Shown in pieces: positions 50,799 to 60,718 of a stretch of 64,000 nucleotides of DNA. Below the pieces are notes generated by a model that worked only from the letters and a program-made list of their open reading frames with translations, was not told where the DNA came from and searched no databases. The stretch is taken from NCBI GenBank assembly GCA_002839155.1, contig PGXM01000003.1, positions 124,001-188,000 of the forward strand, read 5' to 3'. Both the position numbers and the translations under genes were made by a program. Position 1 is the stretch's first letter. The number at the start of each line of letters is the position of its first letter. This stretch comes from Tenericutes bacterium HGW-Tenericutes-1. GTDB taxonomy: Bacteria > Bacillota_I > Bacilli_A > Izemoplasmatales > Hujiaoplasmataceae.

Positions 50799-53147
50799 AT
50801 GGAACAATATGATGTTTTAATTGTTGGCAATGACATCGGATCTTTAGTCACTGCGCTTTTTTTAGCACGTAAAATGCGTAAAGTTGTCGTATTTTCAGAA
50901 CCTGAACCAAAGTCTTTTAAAGATATAATCGAACTTTCAGATGATCAAGGCAATAAATATACTTTTAAAAATCATTTGTTAAACACGGTACCAGGCATTG
51001 AAAAGCCTTCATTGATGTATCGCTTTTTAAATCTTTGCGGATTATCGAATGATCTTCAAACAATCGTATCTATTTCAGATAAAATTGTAAAAAAAGATAA
51101 TACGATGGTTGAAAGACTACAGGATTTTGAAGGATTACTCATTTATTTCGTTAGATACTATCCGAAGCAACGCGATCGAATCCATAAATTTTTCCGAGAT
51201 CTAAAACGACACTTTGATAATTATGTCGAGCAACAATATAGTATGATTGCTAATACGGGATATACGATTTCATCGTTGATGATCGAATGGGGAGATTATA
51301 GTTTAAAAGATTTGTTGCAAAAGTATTTTACTGATCCGGCATTAATCGATGAGTTCATGTATCACCCTTCGATTAACGGACTCAATATGAATGAGGTTTC
51401 TTGTTATAACTATTTTATTAATTTCTTTACCGGCGTTTATTCGAAAGAATACTATTTAAATCACAGCATTGAAGATATTCGTAAATTACTATTAACTAAG
51501 TTGTCTGCGATTAATCGCAATATCATTCAAAACCGGACGATTAAACAAATCATTCTTGATTCAGATGGAACGGTTTTAAAAGTTATCGCTGATAATTCTA
51601 ATGAATTTCATGCAAAACATTATGTTATTGCTGGAAAACCTCATGATGTGTATCAAAACTATTTTCCGGAATTAGATAAAGAATTACTTGAAGTATTAAA
51701 ATATTATCCTCATATTGAAACAAATAAAAGAATCCAACCGATTTATCTTGGTTTAAATCACAAACCAGAATCCATTGGCATAGATTCTTTGAATTACTTC
51801 TTTGAGACCAATGAAAATGAATCGGTTAAATTAGTTCGCATGTTCAATGAGAAACTTTTCAATAAGGATGCATGTTCTAATAAAAACGGTGCAATAATTC
51901 TTGAAGTAGTTTATGATGAAGGAACCAAAATTGATATTCCTAAAATCATATCTCAATTAGAGGATATTTTCCCTAAATTAGCTAAATCTATAGCAGTGTC
52001 TAAATTAGGAAAAATCAGACCTATTTACTCAATGCTTTCATTGCCCGAAGTCAGAAAAGGATTATCGATTGATGATCAAATTGCCATCGAAACCTTATCG
52101 CGGCAACAAATCTTCGAGAACTTATATTTGATTGGTGATTGGTTAAGACCAGAAGCGGGGTTATTCGGTTTATTTCAGGCGGGTATCATTTATGGTGACG
52201 CAATTGAAGAAAAACTGTATTACGGCGATGACGATGATGAATTTTTCTATTTATCGAATGATGAAATAATGATGATGTTACGCCATAATTATGGTAAAAA
52301 ACTATTAGGAAAAACGGAAAAACACATCAACTTTCATATTGGTAAAAGTAATTATTTTATTCGGACGAAAGCGAAAAATATTACCGTTCACCGTGGAGAG
52401 TATTTTAGTCCAGATTTATCGATTTATACCACAAATGATAAATTATCGAGTTTATTACTGAAAAAAACCACATTGGAAGATGTATTAAAGAGTGGTGGAT
52501 TTAAATATCAAGGAAAAGAATCAGACTTGTTTGATATCGCTGAAGCTTTTAATTTAGATGATTATAAAGAAGAAGATACTTCATATCAACCAAAATCCAA
52601 GATTTATTTCTTGGGGGTGAAGTTTTTATTCTTCTATCTCATGATTTGGAGTGCAATGGCATTTCTATCCAATTTCATTAAGATTTTATGGGTAGCTCCA
52701 TTTGCGTTAATACTGACATTATTAACCACTTACACCAAGTATTTAAAGTATCGCGATATTTCTTGGTTTGAGTATTTGATGAATTCATTGCTAGCTTTAA
52801 TTGTTTTAACATCTGCGCTATGGCCAGCCTTTAACAACGCTTTATCAGACGATATATATCTTGGGATGATGGCACTTGTCTTTCTAATCTCTTGGATTGT
52901 GAACAAGCCGATTGTTCATGATTTCCATCAATATGATTTCAAACGTGACTATGCGCAATCTTCCTTATTCAAAGTCATCAATAACGGGTTAACGCTCGTT
53001 TGGTCATTGATTTTTATATCCATATTAGTGTTCACATATGTTACAGGTGAGCGTTATATTTCAGCGCTTTATAATTTGGTTTTTTTAGGGTTCTTTATGA
53101 CTTATTTTTACCCCGTTTTATACGTTAGGGGAAACATCAAAAGTTAA
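50799..53147 (+). CDS. FAD-dependent oxidoreductase (phytoene-desaturase/amine-oxidase-like fold) fused to SCP2-like segment and C-terminal membrane domain
   Basis: DVLIVGNDIGSLVTALFLARKMRKVVVFSEPEP Rossmann; NLYLIGDWLRPEAGLFGLFQAGIIYGDAI C-terminal FAD motif; FSPDLSIYTTNDKLSSLLLKKTTLEDVLKSGGFKYQGKESDLFDIAEAF SCP2-like; ~6 TM C-terminus. Confidence 0.65.
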   Translation: MEQYDVLIVGNDIGSLVTALFLARKMRKVVVFSEPEPKSFKDIIELSDDQGNKYTFKNHLLNTVPGIEKPSLMYRFLNLCGLSNDLQTIVSISDKIVKKDNTMVERLQDFEGLLIYFVRYYPKQRDRIHKFFRDLKRHFDNYVEQQYSMIANTGYTISSLMIEWGDYSLKDLLQKYFTDPALIDEFMYHPSINGLNMNEVSCYNYFINFFTGVYSKEYYLNHSIEDIRKLLLTKLSAINRNIIQNRTIKQIILDSDGTVLKVIADNSNEFHAKHYVIAGKPHDVYQNYFPELDKELLEVLKYYPHIETNKRIQPIYLGLNHKPESIGIDSLNYFFETNENESVKLVRMFNEKLFNKDACSNKNGAIILEVVYDEGTKIDIPKIISQLEDIFPKLAKSIAVSKLGKIRPIYSMLSLPEVRKGLSIDDQIAIETLSRQQIFENLYLIGDWLRPEAGLFGLFQAGIIYGDAIEEKLYYGDDDDEFFYLSNDEIMMMLRHNYGKKLLGKTEKHINFHIGKSNYFIRTKAKNITVHRGEYFSPDLSIYTTNDKLSSLLLKKTTLEDVLKSGGFKYQGKESDLFDIAEAFNLDDYKEEDTSYQPKSKIYFLGVKFLFFYLMIWSAMAFLSNFIKILWVAPFALILTLLTTYTKYLKYRDISWFEYLMNSLLALIVLTSALWPAFNNALSDDIYLGMMALVFLISWIVNKPIVHDFHQYDFKRDYAQSSLFKVINNGLTLVWSLIFISILVFTYVTGERYISALYNLVFLGFFMTYFYPVLYVRGNIKS

Positions 53148-53173
53148 TGTTCAAGTGAAATGAGGATGAATCT

Positions 53174-54346
53174 ATGAACGACATACTTTTATACGCATCA
53201 TTCGCCCTAGGAGTTGTACTAACGATACTATCCTCCTTGATTTATAAGAAATGGCGAATTTGGAAAATAATTGTTTTGATTTTATTGGGTGGAGCTTACG
53301 CTATCTACCGTCTAAAACCTGAATGGATTCCATTAATTTCGACTGAGTTGTTTATCGAATATTATGGATATGTTTTGTATTTAGCGGTTATTCTTATTGC
53401 CATTTTCTTTACTTCAAAAATTCGAATTACCCAGAATTTAACGGATTATGATTTCTTTGAAATGGAAAAAGAATTAGATGAAATCAAATCCTCATCTGAA
53501 TTACTACGTTTAAGATATATTTCTACGATTGGTTTGGTACCTGATGCACTATTATTCTACAATGATGATTTAAATGGCTTTTTCGTCACAGAACAATTTC
53601 AAAGAATTATTGATAAAAAGCAAACTGAATTTACGTTAGATGAATACGCTGAATTAATTCACAATGATGACCGTAATCAATATCTCACAACGATTCGGAA
53701 AGTCAGTAAAAAAACACCGGCATTTGATTTTAAATACCGCGTATTACGCAATGGGGTTTATATTTGGGTTGAAGAGCGCGCAAAAGTCTTTGAGTTTGAT
53801 AAAAAGATTCAATTGATATCAATCATTAAAGGCGTTGATATGAAGTTATTCCCTGAAACGTTGATTCATGAAATTGATTCCTTACCCACTGAACAACATC
53901 TTATTCAATATTTAACACAGGCCTCCAAAGAACCAGAAGCTTTTTACCTCGTCATGATTCAATTAACCAATATTCCCGATATCAATCAAAGATTTGGTCG
54001 GGACGTTGGGAATTTAATGATAGCGGAATATATCAAAAAAATGCGATACCATTTTGCGAAAGATATGAATTCAATTTTTAGAATTACAGGTATTCAATTT
54101 GCGTTGATTATCAAAGAACAACGCAAATACGATGTCTTATTACGAGCATTGCAAAGTGGCGGCGATTTAATCAATTTAGCGATTAATATTGGCGGAATCC
54201 AACAAGTTGTTTATCCTAATTTAGGTGTCATTAAACACGAACCTTGGTCTACTTATTCATTGAATGAATTTGTTGGTTTAGCTTCAAAAGCCCTAGATGA
54301 AGCAATTCGTAATCCTAAGAAAAATTACTCCATATTTGGTGAATAA
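53174..54346 (+). CDS. Membrane PAS + degenerate GGDEF domain protein
   Basis: Three N-terminal TMs; PAS-like FDFKYRVLRNGVYIWVEERAKVFEF; GGDEF-fold with FRITGIQFALII in place of RxGGDEF. Confidence 0.65.
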   Translation: MNDILLYASFALGVVLTILSSLIYKKWRIWKIIVLILLGGAYAIYRLKPEWIPLISTELFIEYYGYVLYLAVILIAIFFTSKIRITQNLTDYDFFEMEKELDEIKSSSELLRLRYISTIGLVPDALLFYNDDLNGFFVTEQFQRIIDKKQTEFTLDEYAELIHNDDRNQYLTTIRKVSKKTPAFDFKYRVLRNGVYIWVEERAKVFEFDKKIQLISIIKGVDMKLFPETLIHEIDSLPTEQHLIQYLTQASKEPEAFYLVMIQLTNIPDINQRFGRDVGNLMIAEYIKKMRYHFAKDMNSIFRITGIQFALIIKEQRKYDVLLRALQSGGDLINLAINIGGIQQVVYPNLGVIKHEPWSTYSLNEFVGLASKALDEAIRNPKKNYSIFGE

Positions 54347-54376
54347 TCATCATAAGTAACAATTGTGAGGTGTGAG

Positions 54377-55033
54377 ATGTATACAGCTTTGATTGTCGCA
54401 GCGGGAGCGGGATCTCGTGTTGATTTAGGATATAATAAAGTCTTTTATGAAGTTCATTCAAAACCGATTCTTTTATTTAGCGTGGATCAATTTATCAAAG
54501 ATAGTGAATTTTCTGAGATTATCGTTGTTTACGCTAAAGGCGAATATGAGCGAATGAAGGATGTTTTGAAGAACCGTGAAATAATCCTCATCGAAGGTGG
54601 AACAACACGCCAAGAGAGCGTTTATAACGGTTTAAAAGCCGTTACGAATGCGGTGGTATTTATTCATGATGGAGCGAGACCTAATTTAAAAACTCAGTAT
54701 TTAGAACAGTTAAAATCAAAACTCTGTGAAGCGCAAGCGTTGACGCTTGCGACGAAATCAAAAGATACGATTAAGATTGTTCAAAACGGAAAAATCATGA
54801 GTGACGTTCCTAGAGATCAAAGTTATCTCATTCAAACTCCTCAAGTCTTTATTACGGATGAAATAAAAAAGGCCCATGAAGCTTTTTTAAAGTCAGATAG
54901 ATTATTTACTGATGACACAGCCATTTATATGGCGTATAATCAAGGTGTTGTTTTAATCGTTGAAGGCGACGATGAAAATATCAAAGTCACAACCAAATTT
55001 GATTTGTTAAAATTGGAGGATATTTTATGTTAA
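54377..55033 (+). CDS. ispD: 2-C-methyl-D-erythritol 4-phosphate cytidylyltransferase
   Basis: ALIVAAGAGSRVDLGYNKVF, VFIHDGARPNL, PRDQSYLIQTPQVF, DDTAIYMAY; upstream of ispF. Confidence 0.93.
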   Translation: MYTALIVAAGAGSRVDLGYNKVFYEVHSKPILLFSVDQFIKDSEFSEIIVVYAKGEYERMKDVLKNREIILIEGGTTRQESVYNGLKAVTNAVVFIHDGARPNLKTQYLEQLKSKLCEAQALTLATKSKDTIKIVQNGKIMSDVPRDQSYLIQTPQVFITDEIKKAHEAFLKSDRLFTDDTAIYMAYNQGVVLIVEGDDENIKVTTKFDLLKLEDILC

Positions 55034-55518
55034 GGATTGGTTTTTCAAAAGACATTCACCCACTTGCAGAAGGAAGACCTTTTATTTTAGGTGGAATTAA
55101 ACTCGATCATCCAAAGGGACCTGTTGGACATTCTGATGCGGATTGTTTATTGCACGCTATCGCAGAATCGATATTAGGAGCGATGGCATTGGGTGATTTA
55201 GGGAAATTTTTCCCAGACACAGATCCCAAATATAAAAATTATGATTCATCGCTCATCTTACAAGAAGTCTATAATTATATTGAAAGTAAAGGGTACGTAG
55301 TTAAAAATCTTGATTGTATGGTTTCATTAGAAAAACCAAAATTAAGACCTTACGTCGATGAAATGAGAAAACACATCGCGGGTATCTTAAATATTGATAT
55401 CGGAGAAGTTTCTGTGAAAGCAACGACATTTGAAGGTTTGGGTATTGTTGGAGAAGAAAAAGCGATTATTTGTGAAGCAATTGTCATGTTGGAATCTGAT
55501 GCAATTATCATGTTATAA
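55027..55518 (+). CDS. ispF: 2-C-methyl-D-erythritol 2,4-cyclodiphosphate synthase
   Basis: GFSKDIHPLAEGRPFILGGI, GHSDADCLLHAIAESILGAMALGDLGKFFPDTD, VKATTFEGLGIVGEEKAI. Confidence 0.96.
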   Translation: MLRIGFSKDIHPLAEGRPFILGGIKLDHPKGPVGHSDADCLLHAIAESILGAMALGDLGKFFPDTDPKYKNYDSSLILQEVYNYIESKGYVVKNLDCMVSLEKPKLRPYVDEMRKHIAGILNIDIGEVSVKATTFEGLGIVGEEKAIICEAIVMLESDAIIML

Positions 55519-55521
55519 AAT

Positions 55522-55540
55522 ACGGGCGAAAGCCCGTTTG
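55522..55540 (+). terminator. Terminator after ispF
   Basis: ACGGGC GAAA GCCCGT TTG. Confidence 0.75.
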
Positions 55541-55592
55541 TTTTCTCAAAACAAGGATACAGGACATATATTGCTTGTAAAACTTGAAAATA

Positions 55593-55601
55593 TGATACAA
55601 T
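55593..55601 (+). promoter_or_regulatory. Extended -10 promoter
   Basis: TGATACAAT upstream of the yutD-like gene. Confidence 0.5.
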
Positions 55602-55626
55602 ATTAAGTGCGACAGGAGTTGGGACA

Positions 55627-55911
55627 ATGTTAGAAACATTACATGGAGAATTCGAATTAATTAAAGACTATCGAGACGGTTTCGTACTTGATGATTTTAA
55701 TAAACGTTATTTAGATATTTTTGATATCTATCCTTATATCGTAGGCGATTATGCATCGGGTGTTTTACGGATTAAAGGATTTTCAAAAAACGGTAAAACT
55801 AATAATTTTCGTTTGATTCCAGACTATTTGCTTGAATCATGTGCTATGAATTGTCCGTATTTTATCTTAAAAAATCCTAACTTTAATCCCAATAAGAAAC
55901 GAGAACAATAA
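55627..55911 (+). CDS. YutD-like (DUF1027) protein
   Basis: LIKDYRDGFVLDDFNKRYLDIFDIYPYIVGDYASGVLRIKGF ... CPYFILKN; clustered with NifU-like and PgpA-like genes as in Bacillus yut region. Confidence 0.75.
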   Translation: MLETLHGEFELIKDYRDGFVLDDFNKRYLDIFDIYPYIVGDYASGVLRIKGFSKNGKTNNFRLIPDYLLESCAMNCPYFILKNPNFNPNKKREQ

Positions 55912-55941
55912 GAAAGTTCTCATGGCATCGAGGTGACCAAT

Positions 55942-56175
55942 ATGACATATGATGAAATAATTGAAGAAATCCAATCCGTTTTAAATGTGATTCGTCCTTA
56001 TATCCAACGTGATGGCGGAGACGTAGAATTCATCAAATTTGAAGACGGTATTGTATATATTAACATGACTGGCGCTTGCGTCGGTTGTGGTGGATTTGAA
56101 TCAACATTAAGAGAAATCGTTGAAGACACTTTATTAGAAAGAGTTCCAGGAGTAATTGGTGTCGATCACGTGTAA
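55942..56175 (+). CDS. NifU-like Fe-S scaffold domain protein (YutI/NfuA C-terminal type)
   Basis: IRPYIQRDGGDVEFIKFEDGIVYINMTGACVGCGGFESTLREIVEDTL. Confidence 0.92.
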   Translation: MTYDEIIEEIQSVLNVIRPYIQRDGGDVEFIKFEDGIVYINMTGACVGCGGFESTLREIVEDTLLERVPGVIGVDHV

Positions 56176-56191
56176 TTAAGAGAGGTATATA

Positions 56192-56686
56192 ATGGATAAG
56201 TATAGTGGCCCAATGAAAGATTTATGTATTAAACTATTTAAAGAACGTGGCGTTGAATTAAGTGATATTACTGAAATTGTCTATGACTTACAAAAAAAAT
56301 ACGTCCCAAATTTAAAGATGGAAGTATGCGCCGAAGCGGTAGATCGCGTTTTATCAAAACGTGAAGTTCATAATGCCATTTTAACCGGAATTGAACTTGA
56401 TCGTTTAGCAGAAGAACATAAGTTATCTGAGCCGTTACAAACCTTAATTAACGAGGATAATGCACTTTATGGCATTGATGAAATTTTAGTGTTATCCATA
56501 TGCAATATCTATGGTTCAATTGGATTAACTAATTTTGGTTATGTCGATAAAACAAAACCAGGAATCATCGGTAGACTTGATAAACTCGGAAAAGACACAG
56601 ATGTTTGCCACACATTTATGGATGATCTCATCGGGGCGATAGCGGCCGCAGCGGCTAGTTCAGTTGCCCATAATTCTGCACTTTAA
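56192..56686 (+). CDS. Phosphatidylglycerophosphatase A-related protein (YutG type)
   Basis: GVELSDITEIVYDLQKKYVPNL, GIDEILVLSICNIYGSIGLTNFGYVDKTKPGIIGRLD, DDLIGAIAAAAASSVAH. Confidence 0.82.
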   Translation: MDKYSGPMKDLCIKLFKERGVELSDITEIVYDLQKKYVPNLKMEVCAEAVDRVLSKREVHNAILTGIELDRLAEEHKLSEPLQTLINEDNALYGIDEILVLSICNIYGSIGLTNFGYVDKTKPGIIGRLDKLGKDTDVCHTFMDDLIGAIAAAAASSVAHNSAL

Positions 56687-56701
56687 ATTCTTTAAACTAT
56701 C

Positions 56702-56735
56702 AAAAACGTTCGTAAAATTACAAACGTTTTTTTTC
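56702..56735 (+). terminator. Terminator after pgpA-like gene
   Basis: AAAACGTTCGTAA aa TTACAAACGTTTT TTTT. Confidence 0.85.
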
Positions 56736-56812
56736 AAATCAATCGAAAATTTATAAAATTTATTGATTCTTATGGTATACTTTATTCATACAATCTATAT
56801 GAGGTGTTTGAT

Positions 56813-57145
56813 ATGAAAAAAGGTGACGTCGTTAAAGGACGAATTACCGGAATCAAACCATATGGGGCGTTTGTCAAAATCGATGAGAATATCGATGGAT
56901 TGGTACATATTTCAGAAATAAGCGACGGATACGTCAAGAACATTGAAGAGTATTTCAAAATCGGAGATGTAGTAAAATTAGAAATCCTTGATATCAACGC
57001 CGATGAAAAGGTCAGTCTTAGCTATAAAAAAGTCAATGTGACCAACAAGAAAAAATATGTCAACATTCATTTAAAAATCGGTTTCGAACCGCTCAAGACA
57101 ATGTTACCAATATGGATCCAAAATTATGGAAAAAGCGACGATTAA
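56813..57145 (+). CDS. S1 RNA-binding domain protein (YugI/GSP13/CvfD-like)
   Basis: MKKGDVVKGRITGIKPYGAFVKIDENIDGLVHISEISDGYV. Confidence 0.87.
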   Translation: MKKGDVVKGRITGIKPYGAFVKIDENIDGLVHISEISDGYVKNIEEYFKIGDVVKLEILDINADEKVSLSYKKVNVTNKKKYVNIHLKIGFEPLKTMLPIWIQNYGKSDD

Positions 57146-57218
57146 TCAGTCGCTTTTCTTTTTGAATTCAAGAAAGCGTTTTTAGCAATGAAACAATGTT
57201 TAAACGTGTTTCGAAATA

Positions 57219-57227
57219 TGATATAAT
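57219..57227 (+). promoter_or_regulatory. Extended -10 promoter of pgi
   Basis: TGATATAAT upstream of AGGAGG and ATG at 57255. Confidence 0.6.
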
Positions 57228-57254
57228 AATGAGTGTTTTTTTAGGAGGATAGCT

Positions 57255-58589
57255 ATGGAAAAATATTTGAAACTTGATATTGCTCATGCGTTACCATTTG
57301 TCGATGAGTCAATGTTCAAAGTCATACAAAAGGAAATCAATCAAGCACATAAAACTTTAAAATTTAAATCCGGAAAAGGCAATGACTTTTTAGGGTGGGT
57401 TGACTTACCAAGCAATTATGATAAAGAAGAATTTAAAAGAATTCTTTCAGCGTCAAGGAAAATTCGCAAACAAGCAAAGATTTTGATAGTTATTGGTATT
57501 GGCGGTTCCTATTTAGGCGCAAAATCTGCACTTGAAATGTTAACACCTTACTTCGCTCAAAGAAAGAAACTTGAAGTCATATTTGCTGGACATCAAATGT
57601 CTTCAACGTACTTAAATGAGCTAGTTGAGTACGTGAAGAATAAAGATTTCTCAGTGAACGTTATTTCTAAATCAGGAACGACGACTGAACCGGCAGTTGC
57701 ATTTAGAGTCTTTAAGAAATTACTTGAAGAAAAATATGGCTTAGAAGGTGCGAAAGACCGTATCTATGCTACCACAGATAAAACTAAAGGCGCATTAAGA
57801 ACTTTAGCGGTTGAAAACAGCTATGAAACATTTATTGTACCCGATGATATTGGGGGAAGATACAGTGTGTTAACCGCTGTTGGATTACTTCCAATTGCGG
57901 CTGCGGGAATTGATATCAGAGAAATGATGAAAGGTGCGAAAGCAGCTAAATCTGAATATAAATCAGCTGATATTGAGAAAAATGATGTTTATAAATATGT
58001 CGCTATTAGGAACATGCTTTATAGAAGCAATAAAGCGATTGAAATGCTCATTAACTATGAACCATCATTAACGTATTTTTCAGAATGGTGGAAACAACTA
58101 TTCGGTGAATCCGAAGGTAAAGATAGACAAGGACTCTTCGTCGCTAGTGCGAATTTCTCAACAGATTTGCATTCATTAGGTCAATATATTCAAGATGGAC
58201 GTCGTTTAATGTTTGAAACAATTTTAAACGTTGACACACCTGCGAAAGAAATTTATATTGAAAAAGAAAAATTTGATTTAGATGGTTTAAACTATTTAGC
58301 GGGAAAATCCTTGGATTTCGTTAACAAAAAAGCATTTGAAGGTACCTTGCTCGCTCATGAAGAGGGGTTAGTTCCAAACATCGTCATTACCATTCCAAAG
58401 ATTGATGCTTTTGCATTTGGTTATTTGGTTTACTTCTTTGAATTAGCATGTGGTGTAAGCGGGTATGTGTTAGGTGTCAATCCATTTGATCAACCTGGTG
58501 TTGAAGCTTATAAGAAGAATATGTTTGCTTTGTTAGGTAAGCCCGGATACGAAACTTTAAAAGCTGAACTTGAAAAGAAATTAAAATAA
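57255..58589 (+). CDS. pgi: Glucose-6-phosphate isomerase
   Basis: [72 protein letters not shown]. Confidence 0.96.
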   Translation: MEKYLKLDIAHALPFVDESMFKVIQKEINQAHKTLKFKSGKGNDFLGWVDLPSNYDKEEFKRILSASRKIRKQAKILIVIGIGGSYLGAKSALEMLTPYFAQRKKLEVIFAGHQMSSTYLNELVEYVKNKDFSVNVISKSGTTTEPAVAFRVFKKLLEEKYGLEGAKDRIYATTDKTKGALRTLAVENSYETFIVPDDIGGRYSVLTAVGLLPIAAAGIDIREMMKGAKAAKSEYKSADIEKNDVYKYVAIRNMLYRSNKAIEMLINYEPSLTYFSEWWKQLFGESEGKDRQGLFVASANFSTDLHSLGQYIQDGRRLMFETILNVDTPAKEIYIEKEKFDLDGLNYLAGKSLDFVNKKAFEGTLLAHEEGLVPNIVITIPKIDAFAFGYLVYFFELACGVSGYVLGVNPFDQPGVEAYKKNMFALLGKPGYETLKAELEKKLK

Positions 58590-58591
58590 AA

Positions 58592-58618
58592 AAAATGGAT
58601 AGCCGCGCTATCCATTTT
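58592..58618. terminator. Bidirectional terminator between pgi and lipid kinase
   Basis: AAAATGGATAGC cgc GCTATCCATTTT. Confidence 0.9.
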
Positions 58619-58625
58619 CTAACAG

Positions 58626-59513
58626 TTATTTAGTTTCATTAATTTTTAAAACGTTTTTAGGATTATAAGCATAAAAATCTCTCGATATAGCTTTGTTCAC
58701 TTCAACGATACTTACATTGTCGATTACTTCACCATCAGTTTGGAAGTAGTTTGGTAAATCAGACGATATTTTTATCGATTTTCCAGAAAGTATCGTGACC
58801 CATTTTTTGAGATGAACATGAAAACCAGAATATATTGTAACAAAAAGCAAACTGATTAATGCTTTTGAAATACTATGAGCTACAATCACTTGATACTCAT
58901 CACTTGATGGGTTGGCATCTGGAGCGACTTTCATACCACCGCCAAAGTATTTTCCGTTTTGGACAGCTACAAAGAATGCTTTACTAAAATGATATAGTTT
59001 TCCATCAATGGTTACATCCATGTTCGTGGGTTTAAACTGGGAAATTGCTTTAAAAGTATTGATGAAATAGGAAAGTTTATTCTTTTTCGTATCTGCATTC
59101 ACATAATGACAAACAGCTGCATCAACGCCAAGACCACAGCCATTGATAAAACGGACAGGAGTTGTATTGTTATTGGCTTGTCCAATGGTGATATTACCAT
59201 ATTGAATGCGTTTTAATGTACGAATAAAATCATTACCAGAACCACTTTGTGCAAGATGAATTCTTTGAGTAATAGCATTCACGTCTACGTGATTTACAAG
59301 ATAGTTAAATGATCCATCTCCACCGCAATAGATGATATCGGTGATTTGTGGATTTTTGTTTAAAAAATCATTAAGATTGTCAATTTTTAATGTTGAACGA
59401 AGGTTAAATGCAATATCGTTCTTTTGACAGAACTTTACGATTTTTGAAGTTCTTTTCTTTGATTTTTTATTACTCGATAATGGGTTATGAATAATCAGGA
59501 ACATGGTTTTCAT
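58626..59513 (-). CDS. Diacylglycerol kinase-family lipid kinase, second paralogue
   Basis: IIHNPLSSNKKSKK, IIYCGGDGSFNYLVNHV, LAQSGSGNDFIRTLK. Confidence 0.82.
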   Translation of the reverse strand: MKTMFLIIHNPLSSNKKSKKRTSKIVKFCQKNDIAFNLRSTLKIDNLNDFLNKNPQITDIIYCGGDGSFNYLVNHVDVNAITQRIHLAQSGSGNDFIRTLKRIQYGNITIGQANNNTTPVRFINGCGLGVDAAVCHYVNADTKKNKLSYFINTFKAISQFKPTNMDVTIDGKLYHFSKAFFVAVQNGKYFGGGMKVAPDANPSSDEYQVIVAHSISKALISLLFVTIYSGFHVHLKKWVTILSGKSIKISSDLPNYFQTDGEVIDNVSIVEVNKAISRDFYAYNPKNVLKINETK

Positions 59514-59655
59514 GTATTATAGTCATGATAGGGTGTCGTTTATTGACTATACTCCTTGTTTGACAATTATAGCATATTAATGTGAATATCGATAGTGAAT
59601 TACGCAAATTTTTCGTGCAAATCAGTGAATATACAAGTTATAAAAAAGTAATATA

Positions 59656-59664
59656 TGATATAAT
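59656..59664 (+). promoter_or_regulatory. Extended -10 promoter of the tsaE operon
   Basis: TGATATAAT upstream of ATG at 59695. Confidence 0.6.
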
Positions 59665-59694
59665 TTTCATGAAGTAAGTTGAATGGGTGAAAAG

Positions 59695-60156
59695 ATGAAA
59701 AGAAGCTTTATTGTTAAAAATTTGAATGATATGGAATTACTTGCTAAATCAGTTGCAGAAACAGTAAAACCAGGATTTATTATCGGTCTAAAAGGGACTT
59801 TAGGTAGTGGTAAAACAACATTTACCCAATTTTTGGCGAAGTATATCGGCATCAAAGATAACGTCAATTCTCCAACTTTCACAATTCTTAAGGTCTATAA
59901 AGGACCTCTACCCTTGTATCACATGGATGTATACCGGTTAGAAAATATTGGTTATGACTATGAACTAGATGATTTTATCTATGGTGATGGAGTAGCGGTT
60001 ATCGAATGGTACCCATATATTTTAGGGATGCTACCAAAAGAAATTTTAGAAATATCAATAGATGTTGTAAACGAATCAAATCGTATCGTCACAATGGAAG
60101 GAAGTGGAATATATGAAGATGCCCTCGAAATTATTAGCAATCGATACGGCAACTAA
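59695..60156 (+). CDS. tsaE: tRNA threonylcarbamoyladenosine biosynthesis ATPase TsaE
   Basis: GLKGTLGSGKTTFTQFLAKYIGI, VNSPTFTILKVYKG, LYHMDVYRLE. Confidence 0.95.
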   Translation: MKRSFIVKNLNDMELLAKSVAETVKPGFIIGLKGTLGSGKTTFTQFLAKYIGIKDNVNSPTFTILKVYKGPLPLYHMDVYRLENIGYDYELDDFIYGDGVAVIEWYPYILGMLPKEILEISIDVVNESNRIVTMEGSGIYEDALEIISNRYGN

Positions 60157-60718
60157 GTCTATTTACCTTGCGTTAGTCATTAATGGCGTGGTCGTTGATT
60201 CAATTAATCAAGAAGGTGCAAGTAACCATTCAGTGACGATTATGCCATTGATTGATCAACTACTAAAAAAACAATCACTGACTCTTAGAATGATTGAAGG
60301 CGTTTTAGTTGGTATCGGACCAGGGAGTTATACCGGTGTAAGAATCGGTGTTGCTATTGCGAAAATGATTGGATATTTAAACCCTATTGAGATTTATACT
60401 TTTTCTTCATTGGCTTTATTAGCTACAGTATCGGAATCAGATGATATTTTAGCATATATTGATGCTAGAAGAGGAAATGCATTCCTCGCAACCTTTAGTC
60501 AGAAACAAAGTATAATGACCGTTGTTCAAGAAGACTCTTTAGTTAATTTTGAGGAGTATAAAAAATCATTAAAAACAAGTTATGATGAAGTCTCAGAAGG
60601 TATGCCAAACATTATCAAATTAATTGGTAGTGGACTCATTACCAAGGTTGAAGATGTTCATGCATTGGTTCCAAATTACTTACAAATCACAGAAGCCGAA
60701 AGAAATAAGGTTATTTAA
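60113..60718 (+). CDS. tsaB: tRNA threonylcarbamoyladenosine biosynthesis protein TsaB
   Basis: LLAIDTATKSIYLALV, GIGPGSYTGVRIGVAIAKMIGY; overlaps tsaE. Confidence 0.94.
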   Translation: MKMPSKLLAIDTATKSIYLALVINGVVVDSINQEGASNHSVTIMPLIDQLLKKQSLTLRMIEGVLVGIGPGSYTGVRIGVAIAKMIGYLNPIEIYTFSSLALLATVSESDDILAYIDARRGNAFLATFSQKQSIMTVVQEDSLVNFEEYKKSLKTSYDEVSEGMPNIIKLIGSGLITKVEDVHALVPNYLQITEAERNKVI

